From the NCBI GenBank assembly GCA_902463725.1, contig CABQGK010000007.1, positions 54,538 to 118,537 on the forward strand: 64,000 nucleotides of DNA. Direction: 5' to 3'. Source of the stretch: an uncultured Sutterella sp. (GTDB taxonomy: Bacteria > Pseudomonadota > Gammaproteobacteria > Burkholderiales > Burkholderiaceae_F). A model generated the notes under the pieces. It ran no database searches, was not told the origin of the DNA, and saw only the letters and a program-made list of their open reading frames with translations. Both the position numbers and the translations under genes were made by a program. Shown here in pieces: positions 34,637 to 43,446 of the stretch. The first letter of the stretch is position 1; each line of letters starts with the position of its first letter.

Positions 34637-35731
34637 ATGGGTTTAAAGTGTGGCATCGTCGGCTTGCCTAATGTCGGCAAATCGACCATCTTCAATGCGC
34701 TGACAAAGGCCGGTATTGCGGCAGAAAACTATCCCTTCTGTACCATCGAGCCCAATGTGGGTATCGTTGAAGTGCCAGATCCCCGACTCTCACAGCTGAG
34801 CGACATCGTCAACCCCCAAAAGGTCGTGCCAGCTACGGTGGAATTTGTGGACATCGCTGGCCTCGTCGCAGGTGCAAGCAAAGGTGAAGGCCTCGGCAAT
34901 CAGTTCCTTGCCAACATTCGCGAATGCGATGCCATTGCCCACATCGTTCGCTGCTTTGATGACGACAACATCGTGCATGTTGCGGGGAAGGTCAACCCTT
35001 TGGATGACATTCAAGTGATCAACACAGAGCTCGCACTCGCAGACCTGCAAACCGTCGAGAAGGCGCTCACACGCTACAGCAAGCAAGCCCGCTCTGGCGG
35101 CGATAAAGAGGCCCTCAAGCTCGTACTCGTACTGGAAAAGATTCAGCCAGCACTCAACGAAGGCAAGCCCGCTCGCTCCGTTGCACTCTCCGACGAAGAA
35201 CGTGCAACGATCAGACAGCTTTTCCTGCTAACCGCAAAACCCGTCATGTACGTAGCAAACGTCGAGGAAGGTGGCTTTGAAAATAATCCCCTTCTACAGA
35301 TGGTGCAGGACTACGCTGCAACGGAAAAGGCACCTGTGGTCGCTGTTTGCGCCAAGATCGAAAGCGAAATTGCTGACCTTTCAGACGAAGACAAAGCGAT
35401 GTTCCTCGCCGATATGGGCATGACTGAACCAGGACTCGACCGTGTCATCCGTGCTGGTTATGACCTACTTGGGTTGCAGACATACTTTACGGCAGGTGTG
35501 AAGGAAGTGCGTGCTTGGACCATTCACAAAGGCGATACCGCGCCTCAGGCCGCTGGCGTCATTCATACCGACTTTGAGCGCGGCTTCATTCGTGCCCAGA
35601 CCATTGCCTTTGATGACTATATTGCGTTCAAGGGTGAAAAAGGAGCTCAAGAAGCTGGGAAAATGCGCGCCGAGGGTAAGGACTACATCGTGCGTGACGG
35701 TGACGTGATGAACTTCCTCTTCAACGTCTAA
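34637..35731 (+). CDS. ychF: Redox-regulated ATPase YchF (OLA1 family)
   Basis: A ribosome-associated ATPase of 364 residues from the Obg/TRAFAC group. G1 is GLPNVGKST, G3 is VDIAGLVAGAS, and the NKxD position is altered (YVANVEE), as expected for the ATP-preferring family. A coiled-coil insertion spans about residues 130-200, and a TGS domain (TYFTAGVKEVRAWTIHKG) forms the C terminus, ending in the typical DVMNFLFNV. The 217 bases before it hold a possible -10 (TACAAT near 34571) but no clear -35. A terminator follows the gene. Confidence 0.97.
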   Translation: MGLKCGIVGLPNVGKSTIFNALTKAGIAAENYPFCTIEPNVGIVEVPDPRLSQLSDIVNPQKVVPATVEFVDIAGLVAGASKGEGLGNQFLANIRECDAIAHIVRCFDDDNIVHVAGKVNPLDDIQVINTELALADLQTVEKALTRYSKQARSGGDKEALKLVLVLEKIQPALNEGKPARSVALSDEERATIRQLFLLTAKPVMYVANVEEGGFENNPLLQMVQDYAATEKAPVVAVCAKIESEIADLSDEDKAMFLADMGMTEPGLDRVIRAGYDLLGLQTYFTAGVKEVRAWTIHKGDTAPQAAGVIHTDFERGFIRAQTIAFDDYIAFKGEKGAQEAGKMRAEGKDYIVRDGDVMNFLFNV

Positions 35732-35757
35732 ACACATCGCTCGACGCTTGCCTCCCC

Positions 35758-35790
35758 AAAGAGATTCCCAACATGGGGATCTCTTTTTTT
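35758..35790 (+). terminator. Intrinsic terminator after ychF
   Basis: AAAGAGATTCCC pairs with GGGGATCTCTTT (12 bp, one G-T pair, 5-base loop), ending in seven or more T. Confidence 0.92.
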
Positions 35791-35833
35791 GTATCATCGA
35801 AAACAAGAAATCAACGCAACAGCAAACATCACC

Positions 35834-36205
35834 ATGGCCACTACGACCTCTAAGCAGCGTCAGGAAATTGGCGCACGCCTCCAAGCTGAAAGAAAACGCT
35901 TAGGCTACTCTGTACGACAAATCGCACAGTTGCTCGGCGTCAACACCGAGACTTACGAAGCGTTTGAGCAAGGCACAATGGATCCAGGTATCTATAACCT
36001 TCCACGGCTTTCTGCCTGCGGCTTCGATGTGCTGTTCATCCTCATTAATGAGCGCCACAACCCGATCGAAGAAGAAAACGAATTGCTCTCACGTTTTCGT
36101 GACCTCTCACAACGCGGACGTGCCTCCGTCTTCACCACCATGGATGCTCTTGAGCGGCTCGCGCCTAATCTACGGCAAGAAATACGTCGACACTTCAAGA
36201 ACTGA
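35834..36205 (+). CDS. XRE-family helix-turn-helix protein
   Basis: A 123-residue protein with an N-terminal Cro/C1-type HTH (ARLQAERKRLGYSVRQIAQLL, then VNTETYEAFEQG) at about residues 10-65. The segment ACGFDVLFILINERH follows, and the C-terminal half is helical with no recognised domain. It resembles short XRE regulators common in Burkholderiales. It is 180 bases upstream of ahpC on the same strand, but has its own stop well before the ahpC promoter, so a regulatory link is only a guess. The ATG at 35834 has no good ribosome site. Confidence 0.8.
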   Translation: MATTTSKQRQEIGARLQAERKRLGYSVRQIAQLLGVNTETYEAFEQGTMDPGIYNLPRLSACGFDVLFILINERHNPIEEENELLSRFRDLSQRGRASVFTTMDALERLAPNLRQEIRRHFKN

Positions 36206-36308
36206 TTCGCAACAATTTTTCTGTGGCTCCATCTCCTGCGGGAGCGTACGCTAGAGCGTGTACATCCCGCAAATTTTTACCGCTTCCGATAGATTTTTTA
36301 TCTCAATA

Positions 36309-36337
36309 TTGACAAACCGATAATTTTTTGCTAGTAT
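36309..36337 (+). promoter_or_regulatory. Sigma-70 promoter of ahpC
   Basis: TTGACA (36309-36314), a 17-bp spacer, and TAGTAT (36332-36337), about 48 bp before the ahpC start. The region is A/T-rich. GATA/TATC elements lie just upstream, but I cannot fit a full OxyR site. Confidence 0.7.
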
Positions 36338-36385
36338 TGTTTTACTTTTTGGGAATATCCCAGTCCATTAGTACAGGAGTCAAGA

Positions 36386-36949
36386 ATGTCTCTTCTCAAT
36401 ACCGAAATCAAACCCTTTAAGGCCGATGCCTTCCACAACGGTGAATTCGTTACTCTGACGGATGCTGACCTCAAAGGCCATTGGTCTGTCGTCTTCTTCT
36501 ACCCCGCCGACTTCACGTTCGTCTGCCCGACGGAACTCGAAGACCTCGCGGAAACCTATGAAGAATTCAAGAAGATCGGTGTTGAAATCTACGCTGTCTC
36601 CACGGATAGCCACTTCACCCACAAGGCTTGGCATGCTTCCTCTCCGGCTGTCGGCAAGGTTCAGTTCCCGATGATCGGAGACCCGGCCACGGTTCTCAGC
36701 CGCAACTTCGAAGTCTTGATTGAAGAAGAAGGTATGGCCGAACGTGGCACCTTCGTTATTACCCCCGAAGGCAAGATCGTGATCATGGAACACCATGACT
36801 CTGGCATTGGCCGTGACGCTCATGAACTGCTGCGCAAGGTTCAGGCTGCCAAGTACGTTGCTGAACATCCGGATCAGGTCTGCCCCGCCAAGTGGACGCC
36901 GGGCGCTGAAACGCTCACGCCGTCTCTTGACCTCGTCGGCAAGATCTAA
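36386..36949 (+). CDS. ahpC: Alkyl hydroperoxide reductase subunit C (typical 2-Cys peroxiredoxin)
   Basis: Reduces hydrogen peroxide and organic peroxides. The 187-residue protein has the peroxidatic Cys in FVCPTE (near residue 47) and the resolving Cys in VCPAKW (near 166), in the same positions as E. coli AhpC. The start follows ACAGGAG. Codon bias is extreme (GAA, AAG, CGT), indicating very high expression. A hairpin separates it from ahpF, its reductase. Confidence 0.98.
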   Translation: MSLLNTEIKPFKADAFHNGEFVTLTDADLKGHWSVVFFYPADFTFVCPTELEDLAETYEEFKKIGVEIYAVSTDSHFTHKAWHASSPAVGKVQFPMIGDPATVLSRNFEVLIEEEGMAERGTFVITPEGKIVIMEHHDSGIGRDAHELLRKVQAAKYVAEHPDQVCPAKWTPGAETLTPSLDLVGKI

Positions 36950-36978
36950 TTTCACCGGCTCTTCGAACTGAAACAAGC

Positions 36979-37012
36979 CGCAGGTTGTCTTGGAACGGCC
37001 TGCGGTTTTTTA
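36979..37012 (+). terminator. Terminator between ahpC and ahpF
   Basis: CCGCAGG pairs with CCTGCGG (extended outward by G-T and A-T pairs), followed by six T. It probably keeps ahpC mRNA in excess of ahpF, with some read-through. Confidence 0.8.
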
Positions 37013-37037
37013 ATGAAATCCTGAGATACAACGCTTT

Positions 37038-38600
37038 ATGATCGACGCTAATCTGCAAAACCAACTTCGTGCCTATTTCACCAAGCTTCAGCACCCCGTC
37101 GTGCTTAAGGCTAACCTTGATGATTCCAAGGCATCAACGGACATGGACACCTTCTTGAGCGAAGTGGCCGCGCTCTCCGATAAGATTTCTTACATCAAAA
37201 TCGATGATGCCACACTGCGCCGTCCGAGCTTTCAAATCACCACTGCAACGGGCGACACAGGCATTCGCTTTGCTGGCACCCCGATGGGGCACGAACTCAC
37301 GAGCTTTGTGCTCGCACTACTGCAGACAGGGGGACATCCGCCGAAGCTCACCCCTGAGCAGTTGGAACAGATTCGCGCACTGCAGGGACCGCTTGACTTT
37401 GAAGTATTCTTCTCTCTGACCTGCCACAATTGCCCTGAAGTTGTTCAGGCCCTCAACGTGATGGCAGTGCTCAATCCAGCGGTTCGCGTGACGAGCATCG
37501 ACGGCGCTGTCAATCAAGAAGAAGCTGCGCGTCGTAACATCATGGCGGTGCCAACGGTATTTCTCAATGGTGAGGAATTCATGTCGGGGCGCCATGAGCT
37601 CGCCGAAATTCTCACCAAACTCGACACCAATGGCACTGCAACTCAGCGCTTAGCCGAAACGCTATCCAAGAAAGATGTCTTCGATGTACTCGTTGTTGGC
37701 GCCGGCCCCGCTGGCTGTACCGCTGCCATTTATACGGCTCGTAAGGGCTTACGAACGGGTCTGATTGCCGAACGTATGGGCGGACAGGTTAATGAGACCG
37801 CAGACATCCAGAATTTCACATCAATTCTGACCACCTCGGGCGAAGCACTCGCTAAAAACTTCGGCGAGCACGTGAAGTCCTACGATGTTGACATCATCGC
37901 CAATCAACGCGCTGAACGCCTCGAACGTGAAGGCAATCTTTGGAAGGTGACGCTCTCCTGCGGCGCCAGCCTCCGTAGCAAAGCCATCATCGCGGCGACA
38001 GGTGCCCGTTGGAAGACGCTGAATGTTCCTGGTGAGGACACCTACAAAGGTCATGGCGTGGCGTACTGCCCGCACTGTGATGGTCCGCTCTTTAAGGGAA
38101 AACGCGTGGCTGTAACGGGCGGAGGAAATTCGGGCGTGGAAGCGGCTATCGATCTCGCTGGTATCTGCGAGCACGTAACTCTGCTACAGAGTCCTGCTCA
38201 ACTTAAAGCCGATGAAGTCTTGCAAGAGAAGGTTCGCTCACTCAAAAATGTCACCGTTCTCTGCAATGCTCGCACCACAGAACTTGGTGGCTCTAACGGA
38301 AAACTTGAGCAGCTCACCTACCGTGATAAACGTGATGACACGTTGCACACGTTGGATGTGGCAGGTTGCTTTGTGCAAATCGGGCTGACCCCCAATACGG
38401 ATTGGATCAAAGAGGTTGCCAAGGTGAACGAGTTTGGCGAACTCATCATTGACGCGCACGGAGCAACGAGCGCGGAAGGGATTTTCGCTGCTGGTGACTG
38501 CACTAACATCCCTTATAAGCAGGTTGTCATTGGCCTAGGGGAAGGAGCAAAAGCTGCACTCGGTGCCTTTGATTATCTCATCCGCCGTACGGAAAGCTAA
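37038..38600 (+). CDS. ahpF: Alkyl hydroperoxide reductase subunit F
   Basis: Passes electrons from NADH through FAD and two dithiols to AhpC. The 520-residue flavoprotein has the N-terminal tandem thioredoxin-fold domain with the CHNC redox site (near residue 130), FAD-binding VVGAGPAGCTAAIYTARKG, the thioredoxin-reductase-like CPHC site (near 345), NAD-binding GGGNSGVEAAIDL and the closing GIFAAGDCT. Length and motifs match E. coli AhpF (521). Confidence 0.98.
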   Translation: MIDANLQNQLRAYFTKLQHPVVLKANLDDSKASTDMDTFLSEVAALSDKISYIKIDDATLRRPSFQITTATGDTGIRFAGTPMGHELTSFVLALLQTGGHPPKLTPEQLEQIRALQGPLDFEVFFSLTCHNCPEVVQALNVMAVLNPAVRVTSIDGAVNQEEAARRNIMAVPTVFLNGEEFMSGRHELAEILTKLDTNGTATQRLAETLSKKDVFDVLVVGAGPAGCTAAIYTARKGLRTGLIAERMGGQVNETADIQNFTSILTTSGEALAKNFGEHVKSYDVDIIANQRAERLEREGNLWKVTLSCGASLRSKAIIAATGARWKTLNVPGEDTYKGHGVAYCPHCDGPLFKGKRVAVTGGGNSGVEAAIDLAGICEHVTLLQSPAQLKADEVLQEKVRSLKNVTVLCNARTTELGGSNGKLEQLTYRDKRDDTLHTLDVAGCFVQIGLTPNTDWIKEVAKVNEFGELIIDAHGATSAEGIFAAGDCTNIPYKQVVIGLGEGAKAALGAFDYLIRRTES

Positions 38601-38632
38601 GCTAATCGCGTCGTTCTTTGCCTGACTCTTCA

Positions 38633-38666
38633 CGGGGAGGTTGCTAACGTTATCGCTACCTCCCCG
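38633..38666 (+). terminator. Hairpin after ahpF
   Basis: CGGGGAGGT pairs with ACCTCCCCG (9 bp, 16-base loop), followed by CTTCGTTTTA. The T run is imperfect but this is the only candidate terminator after ahpF. Confidence 0.65.
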
Positions 38667-38859
38667 CTTCGTTTTACTCAAAACGCCTTTTGCCCAGAAA
38701 GCAAAAAGGTGATACCCTCTAGAGCAAATCGACCGACAGGTTCTCTGTCTCAAACCAACACAAGCCACAGCGCAATGCTATCTCGCAGGCGTTTCCCCTG
38801 TGCACAGGTCATACGCTAGCCTAGCGCGGAGTAGCGGCGAAAACTGGAGTCAATCGTTT

Positions 38860-40938
38860 ATGCGGCAATACGTGCGCAGCATCCTTCTTCTTGCCTCAGT
38901 AGCAGCGACCGTCTTGCTGATTATCGTGCTTGCCCTGCATGTGGTGTTCACGGCCGATCGCGTCGAACGTAAACTCAGAGAGACGCTACAAACAGAGTAC
39001 GGCATCATACTGAGCCCACAAAGCCGACTTTCCCTACAGTACCTGCCGCATGCCATCATCCACGTCCCAGCTGGAACATTGTCCCTAACAGACGAGCCCG
39101 CTATCTCCGCTCGCTATCAGAGCATAACGCTCGAGTTGGATGCGCTTGCCCTCTTCGCCAAAACGCCAACTGTTCGCAAACTTGAGCTCAATGGGCTTGA
39201 TCTCATCCTGCCCGAAAAGACTTCTTGGCAGGCGTACATAGCGTGGATCGAAACGTGGCAACCCTATCCTATTGATCAGTTGGTTGTTGCCAATGCCTCA
39301 GTAAGCAATGCACAAGGAAAACCCATCCTAAGCGCCGTACAGTTGCAGAGTAAGCGAGAAAAATTTACTCACTTCCGTGCCACGCTTGAGGCGGCGCTGC
39401 CAGAGGGGGCACTGCACGTCAATACGCGTTTTGATTGGCCTGATGATACCCGGGCTACCCAACTGCAATTTCATGATACGACGATCGGCTTTAATGACAA
39501 ACACGAGACGCCTTGGCAGGCCAACGTGCACATCGAGAACATCCACCATCTCTTCGCGCAAGGGATGCCTAACGTATCAGGGCTGAGTGCCAAAATTGAA
39601 AATGCGCTTGGCACACTCGACGTTAGTGCCCGCACATTAACACAAGAATCAGAGCACTACACACTGAGAGAGCTCATACTCAACGCAACCCTCAACGCTG
39701 ACGAGTACCCACTACAGTTTACTGGCGAGAGCGAAGCAACACTCGATCTGACTCACGGTCAACTCGCGCTCTCAGCGCTCGCCCTTAACGTGACTCACCG
39801 TCACACGAAGGCCGCGCTTGGGTATCTACGCGGAAGTCTCTCCGCCACACCGAGCACCCCTGCGGGATCGCTCATGCTTGATGGAAACGTTGCGGGCGTT
39901 GGTGTTTCGACAGCGCTCAACATCTCGCCGAGCAGCGTTGCTGGGAAACGCGCTCATATTGATGGACGGCTTCTCTTAGAACAAGTGCCCAAGCTCAGCA
40001 GCATTACGCGCAAGGCTTTACTCAATGCAATCAGCCATCTCGAAGGGCGCATCACCTTGCGTCTAGATGAGCCCAACGCAACACAACTACAACACGTACA
40101 AGCTACCCTACACATCGCAGACGAAACCCTCTACACAGAGAATCTCGAACTCGCGCTGCACGGTGGTTCGCTCACTGGGAATATTGCCCTCAAAGCTTCA
40201 GGACGCTGGCAAGCAAAACTGAGCGGCGATACGCAAGCACTGCCCTCACCGCTACCCATTGACGGGGCAGCCAACATCCAGCTCGACGCCACAGGTGAAC
40301 TACTAGAAGCTGACGCTCTACATTGGCAGGCATCCTCCCAGCTTGGTGCAGGGTGTTTGCTCGGAGGTGACGTCGATGCCGCCGTGCGCCTAGCTACGAC
40401 AACACACCAAACAGAACCACCCTCAGAGCTCTTTACACCCACTGCTCGCGCTTGCTACCAAGCTGGACGGCTTGTCATGGAGGGTACGGCTAAGCACTGG
40501 GATATTCCTGTCTTTAAACTCTTCGCCGAGCGCTGGTCCTTGGACAGTTTTGGTAGCGTCAAGAGTGAGTCCGCAACGCCCACTCTTTTACTCCGAGGCA
40601 CTTTTACTAGCCGCTCAACCTATGCCTATGATCCTGTGCTACGTCTAGCGGTTGGCATTCGTCGTGTGGCAGAAGGACCAGTTTTCTGGGATCCAAATTG
40701 GCAAGACTTTGCTTGGCAAGGTGCAAGCAGTACCGGCCAAGTGCACCGCACGGGCACAGAAGCCCTCTTAGCTGGAGACTTTAGCGCGCTCACAACGGGC
40801 GCTCAACGCTATGTACAGGAACAGCGTTCCACGCTTGAGCAGGGCATAGATAGTCTCGTGCAGTGGTTTAAACAAAAACAAGACCAAGCACAGCGTTTCC
40901 TAGAAGACGTTCTTGCTTGGTTTCAGGGACTAATTTGA
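38860..40938 (+). CDS. AsmA-family envelope protein
   Basis: A 692-residue protein with one N-terminal membrane helix (SILLLASVAATVLLIIVLALHVVF) and a long periplasmic part rich in beta structure, resembling AsmA-like proteins: LRETLQTEYGIILSPQSRLS, then LKLNG-like and VHNDF-like repeats such as ARYQSITLELDALALF and RKLELNGLDLILPE. Such proteins are thought to be bridge-like lipid carriers between the membranes. The C terminus (about 640-690) is amphipathic and helical. I chose the ATG at 38860 with GGAG upstream; the frame opens at 38800. It is a single-gene unit, convergent with the ferredoxin gene. Confidence 0.82.
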   Translation: MRQYVRSILLLASVAATVLLIIVLALHVVFTADRVERKLRETLQTEYGIILSPQSRLSLQYLPHAIIHVPAGTLSLTDEPAISARYQSITLELDALALFAKTPTVRKLELNGLDLILPEKTSWQAYIAWIETWQPYPIDQLVVANASVSNAQGKPILSAVQLQSKREKFTHFRATLEAALPEGALHVNTRFDWPDDTRATQLQFHDTTIGFNDKHETPWQANVHIENIHHLFAQGMPNVSGLSAKIENALGTLDVSARTLTQESEHYTLRELILNATLNADEYPLQFTGESEATLDLTHGQLALSALALNVTHRHTKAALGYLRGSLSATPSTPAGSLMLDGNVAGVGVSTALNISPSSVAGKRAHIDGRLLLEQVPKLSSITRKALLNAISHLEGRITLRLDEPNATQLQHVQATLHIADETLYTENLELALHGGSLTGNIALKASGRWQAKLSGDTQALPSPLPIDGAANIQLDATGELLEADALHWQASSQLGAGCLLGGDVDAAVRLATTTHQTEPPSELFTPTARACYQAGRLVMEGTAKHWDIPVFKLFAERWSLDSFGSVKSESATPTLLLRGTFTSRSTYAYDPVLRLAVGIRRVAEGPVFWDPNWQDFAWQGASSTGQVHRTGTEALLAGDFSALTTGAQRYVQEQRSTLEQGIDSLVQWFKQKQDQAQRFLEDVLAWFQGLI

Positions 40939-40955
40939 GTTATTTCAAACGCAAA

Positions 40956-41243
40956 CTATAGTCCAGAGTCGCGCATGGCTTGATGAATACGTTTTCTCAA
41001 GGCCATGATGCGCGCTTTCTCTTCAAGCTGCGCTCGGGTTTCTACGCGACGGGGATTGGGGATAATACAGTCGGAAATAGGACAGAGTGAAACACATACG
41101 GGCGCATCATAGCTGCCCACACACTCCGTGCATTTTCCTGCACGGATGAAGTAAATCTCCTCCCCCAACTGAATTGCGCCATTGGGGCACTCCGGCTCAC
41201 AGACTCCACAATTAATGCACGCATCCGTGATCATCAAGGCCAT
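40956..41243 (-). CDS. YfhL-type 2[4Fe-4S] ferredoxin
   Basis: A 95-residue electron carrier with two cluster motifs: CINCGVCEPECP at the start and CTECVGSYDAPVCVSLCP, where the second motif has the longer spacing of the YfhL/AlvinFdx group. The C-terminal helix (about residues 65-95) is also typical of this group. The partner is not evident. The ATG at 41243 is two bases after the coaD stop, and AAGGAT upstream serves as ribosome site. The rsmD-coaD-ferredoxin order is common in betaproteobacteria. Confidence 0.93.
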   Translation of the reverse strand: MALMITDACINCGVCEPECPNGAIQLGEEIYFIRAGKCTECVGSYDAPVCVSLCPISDCIIPNPRRVETRAQLEEKARIMALRKRIHQAMRDSGL

Positions 41244-41245
41244 GA

Positions 41246-41740
41246 TCAATCCTTCACGGGCTTAGCAAATCGATTCGCCAATGCCTCAAGCACCAGTGGC
41301 GAGACAAACTGAGCAGCATCCTTAAGGCTGAGGCGAGCAATTTCTCGTACGAACGTTCCGCTGACAAACTGGAACTGATCGGACGGCGTCAAAAAGATTG
41401 TGTCGACCTCAGGCATAAGTTGTCGATTCATCCCTGCCATCTGGAATTCATATTCAAAGTCGCTGACTGCACGTGCTCCACGCACAATCACTGTTGCGCT
41501 ACAGGATAAAACGAAATCCTTAAGAAGGCCTTCAAATGGCTCGACCCTCACATTTCGATAGTTAGCACAGAGTGCTCGTGCTAACGTAACGCGAGTCTCC
41601 AGGTCAAGGAGCGGATGCTTGCCTGAGCTCTGAGCCACCCCAACAACCACCTGATCAAATATGCGCGAAGCACGACGGATCAGATCCTCATGACCGAGCG
41701 TCATGGGATCAAAAGTACCAGGATAAACCGCTATGGTCAT
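41246..41740 (-). CDS. coaD: Phosphopantetheine adenylyltransferase
   Basis: Catalyses the penultimate step of coenzyme A synthesis. The 164-residue protein has the nucleotidyltransferase motif GTFDPMTLGH at the start, VRGARAVSDFEYEFQMAGMNRQL in the middle and the end motif SSTFVREIA-like (VSGTFVREIARL). It overlaps the rsmD stop by 4 bases, so the pair is coupled. Confidence 0.97.
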   Translation of the reverse strand: MTIAVYPGTFDPMTLGHEDLIRRASRIFDQVVVGVAQSSGKHPLLDLETRVTLARALCANYRNVRVEPFEGLLKDFVLSCSATVIVRGARAVSDFEYEFQMAGMNRQLMPEVDTIFLTPSDQFQFVSGTFVREIARLSLKDAAQFVSPLVLEALANRFAKPVKD

Positions 41741-42390
41741 ATAGTCTCCTCAAGTTTTCCACGCCGCTTCGTCTTATCGGGTTTAGCTCGTAATGCCATC
41801 GCACTCTCTGCACGCGCCAAAAGTTCAAAGGCCACCGCGCCCGCGCGCCCAGCACGCACTCGCACAAGCCCGAGCGCCATCAGGGTTTCTTCATCCATAC
41901 CGCTGCTCGGCCACTCCACATAAAGTAGCCCCTCTGGGGCCAAACACTCTAGCGCAGCGCTGACCGCACGCTCCTGCCAGCATTGTGCAAAAGGCGGGTC
42001 AATAAAGATCAGATCATAGAGAGCACTTTCCCGAGTCAAAAACGCAAATGCATCCGCCTGATACGCCCGATAGCGATCCGCTTCTGCGCCGAATCGCTTG
42101 AGTGCAGCTCGGACGTTCGCGGCCACTTGCCGATTTGCATCCACCCAGACGACTTCGCTCGCGCCCCGACTTGCAGCTTCTAAACCCATTGCAGCAGAAC
42201 CAGCAAAGAGATCGAGTGCCCTAAGTCCCGAAAAGTCGCCAAATAAAAACTGTAACCAATCGAAGACCGTTTCGCGTACCCGCTCGGGAGTTGGTCTCAA
42301 GCCTGGTAGCGAGGGAACTGGCACATTAGAGCGCCTCCAACGGCCAGCCAAAATCCGTACGGAACCCGTACCACGCTGATACGTTTCCAT
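41737..42390 (-). CDS. rsmD: 16S rRNA (guanine(966)-N(2))-methyltransferase
   Basis: Methylates G966 of 16S rRNA. The class I SAM-dependent methyltransferase has RPTPERVRETVFDWL, the SAM-binding DLFAGSAAMGLEAASRGA, and the catalytic IDPPF. The 217-residue version starts at METYQRGTGSVRI (42390). An ATG at 42444 would leave only 9 bases to the divergent ftsY start and no room for promoters, so it is less likely, though ribosome sites are poor for both. A basic C-terminal tail (RAKPDKTKRRGK) is unusual and may aid RNA contact. Confidence 0.93.
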   Translation of the reverse strand: METYQRGTGSVRILAGRWRRSNVPVPSLPGLRPTPERVRETVFDWLQFLFGDFSGLRALDLFAGSAAMGLEAASRGASEVVWVDANRQVAANVRAALKRFGAEADRYRAYQADAFAFLTRESALYDLIFIDPPFAQCWQERAVSAALECLAPEGLLYVEWPSSGMDEETLMALGLVRVRAGRAGAVAFELLARAESAMALRAKPDKTKRRGKLEETI

Positions 42391-42453
42391 TGATAAACTT
42401 GTATCATTCGCTTGTTTACGTTTTCCACTATTTCGTTCTGTCATTACTCTACT

Positions 42454-43401
42454 ATGTCTGAATCTTCTCAGGGCTGGTTTTCCAAACTCAAGCAGGGGCT
42501 TTCGCGTACACGGGTCAACATCGTCGGACTGTTTTCAGGCGGTGTCGTGGATGAGGATTTTCTTGAGGAACTGGAGATGGCGCTCATCAGCGCGGACGTA
42601 GGCGTGGACGCCACCACCCGTATCCTACACCGTTTGCGCGACCGAATTAAGCTCGACGGGCTCAAAACACAGGATGAGGTCAGGCTTGCCCTACGCAATG
42701 AGATTCACCGCATTCTTCTGCCCTCGCAGAAAGACTTCAACCTCGAGGGCCACCATCCAGCAGTCATCATGATGGTGGGTGTCAATGGTGCAGGGAAAAC
42801 CACCTCCATTGGGAAAATTGCCAAACGTTTAGCCGCTAGCGGCAAAACAATTCTGCTTGCTGCTGGCGACACGTTCCGAGCGGCAGCCCGTGAACAACTC
42901 GCCGTCTGGGGTGAACGCAACCAAATTGATGTCATTTCACAACAGGGGGGCGACCCTGCTGCGGTTGTGTTCGACACGATCAATTCAGCGAAAAAGCGCA
43001 ATACAGACATCGTTATTGCCGACACCGCAGGTCGCCTACCAACGCAGGTCAACCTCATGGAAGAACTGCGCCGAGTCTACCGCTCACAAGGTAAAGCGCT
43101 TGAAGGAGCTCCTCACGAAGTATTGCTTGTCCTTGACGGCACGAACGGGCAGAATGCACTCATGCAAGTTAAGGCCTTTGATGCAGCCACAGCGCTTACA
43201 GGTCTCATTATCACGAAATTGGATGGCACAGCAAAAGGCGGCGTACTAGTAGCCATCGCTCAAATGCGAGCAGACAAGCCGTTGCCGATTTACTTCATTG
43301 GCGTGGGCGAAGCCATCGATGATCTGCAACCATTTGACGCCCTGCATTTTGCCAATACGCTTGTTGGCCTACCGGCTGACACACCGCTCGAATCCAACTG
43401 A
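42454..43401 (+). CDS. ftsY: Signal recognition particle receptor FtsY
   Basis: The membrane-associated receptor for SRP-bound ribosomes. The 315-residue protein consists almost only of the NG domain: N domain (WFSKLKQGLSRTR, LEELEMALISADVG), G1 GVNGAGKTTSIGKIAKRL, DTFRAAAREQL, DTAGRLPT, and TKLDGTAKGG. The long acidic A domain of E. coli FtsY is missing, as in many other bacteria. I chose the ATG at 42454, although the frame opens at 42412. It heads a run with ppx, ftsE, ftsX and rpoH. Confidence 0.96.
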   Translation: MSESSQGWFSKLKQGLSRTRVNIVGLFSGGVVDEDFLEELEMALISADVGVDATTRILHRLRDRIKLDGLKTQDEVRLALRNEIHRILLPSQKDFNLEGHHPAVIMMVGVNGAGKTTSIGKIAKRLAASGKTILLAAGDTFRAAAREQLAVWGERNQIDVISQQGGDPAAVVFDTINSAKKRNTDIVIADTAGRLPTQVNLMEELRRVYRSQGKALEGAPHEVLLVLDGTNGQNALMQVKAFDAATALTGLIITKLDGTAKGGVLVAIAQMRADKPLPIYFIGVGEAIDDLQPFDALHFANTLVGLPADTPLESN

Positions 43402-43446
43402 GCGCATCAGTGCGCACATCACCCGCAAATACGCAAAGGCTTTGCT

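Noticed and set aside
36286..36337. OxyR binding site before ahpC
   Set aside because: GATA and TATC elements are present, but they are not in the ATAG-N7-CTAT register over four half-sites. The A/T richness of the region explains them.
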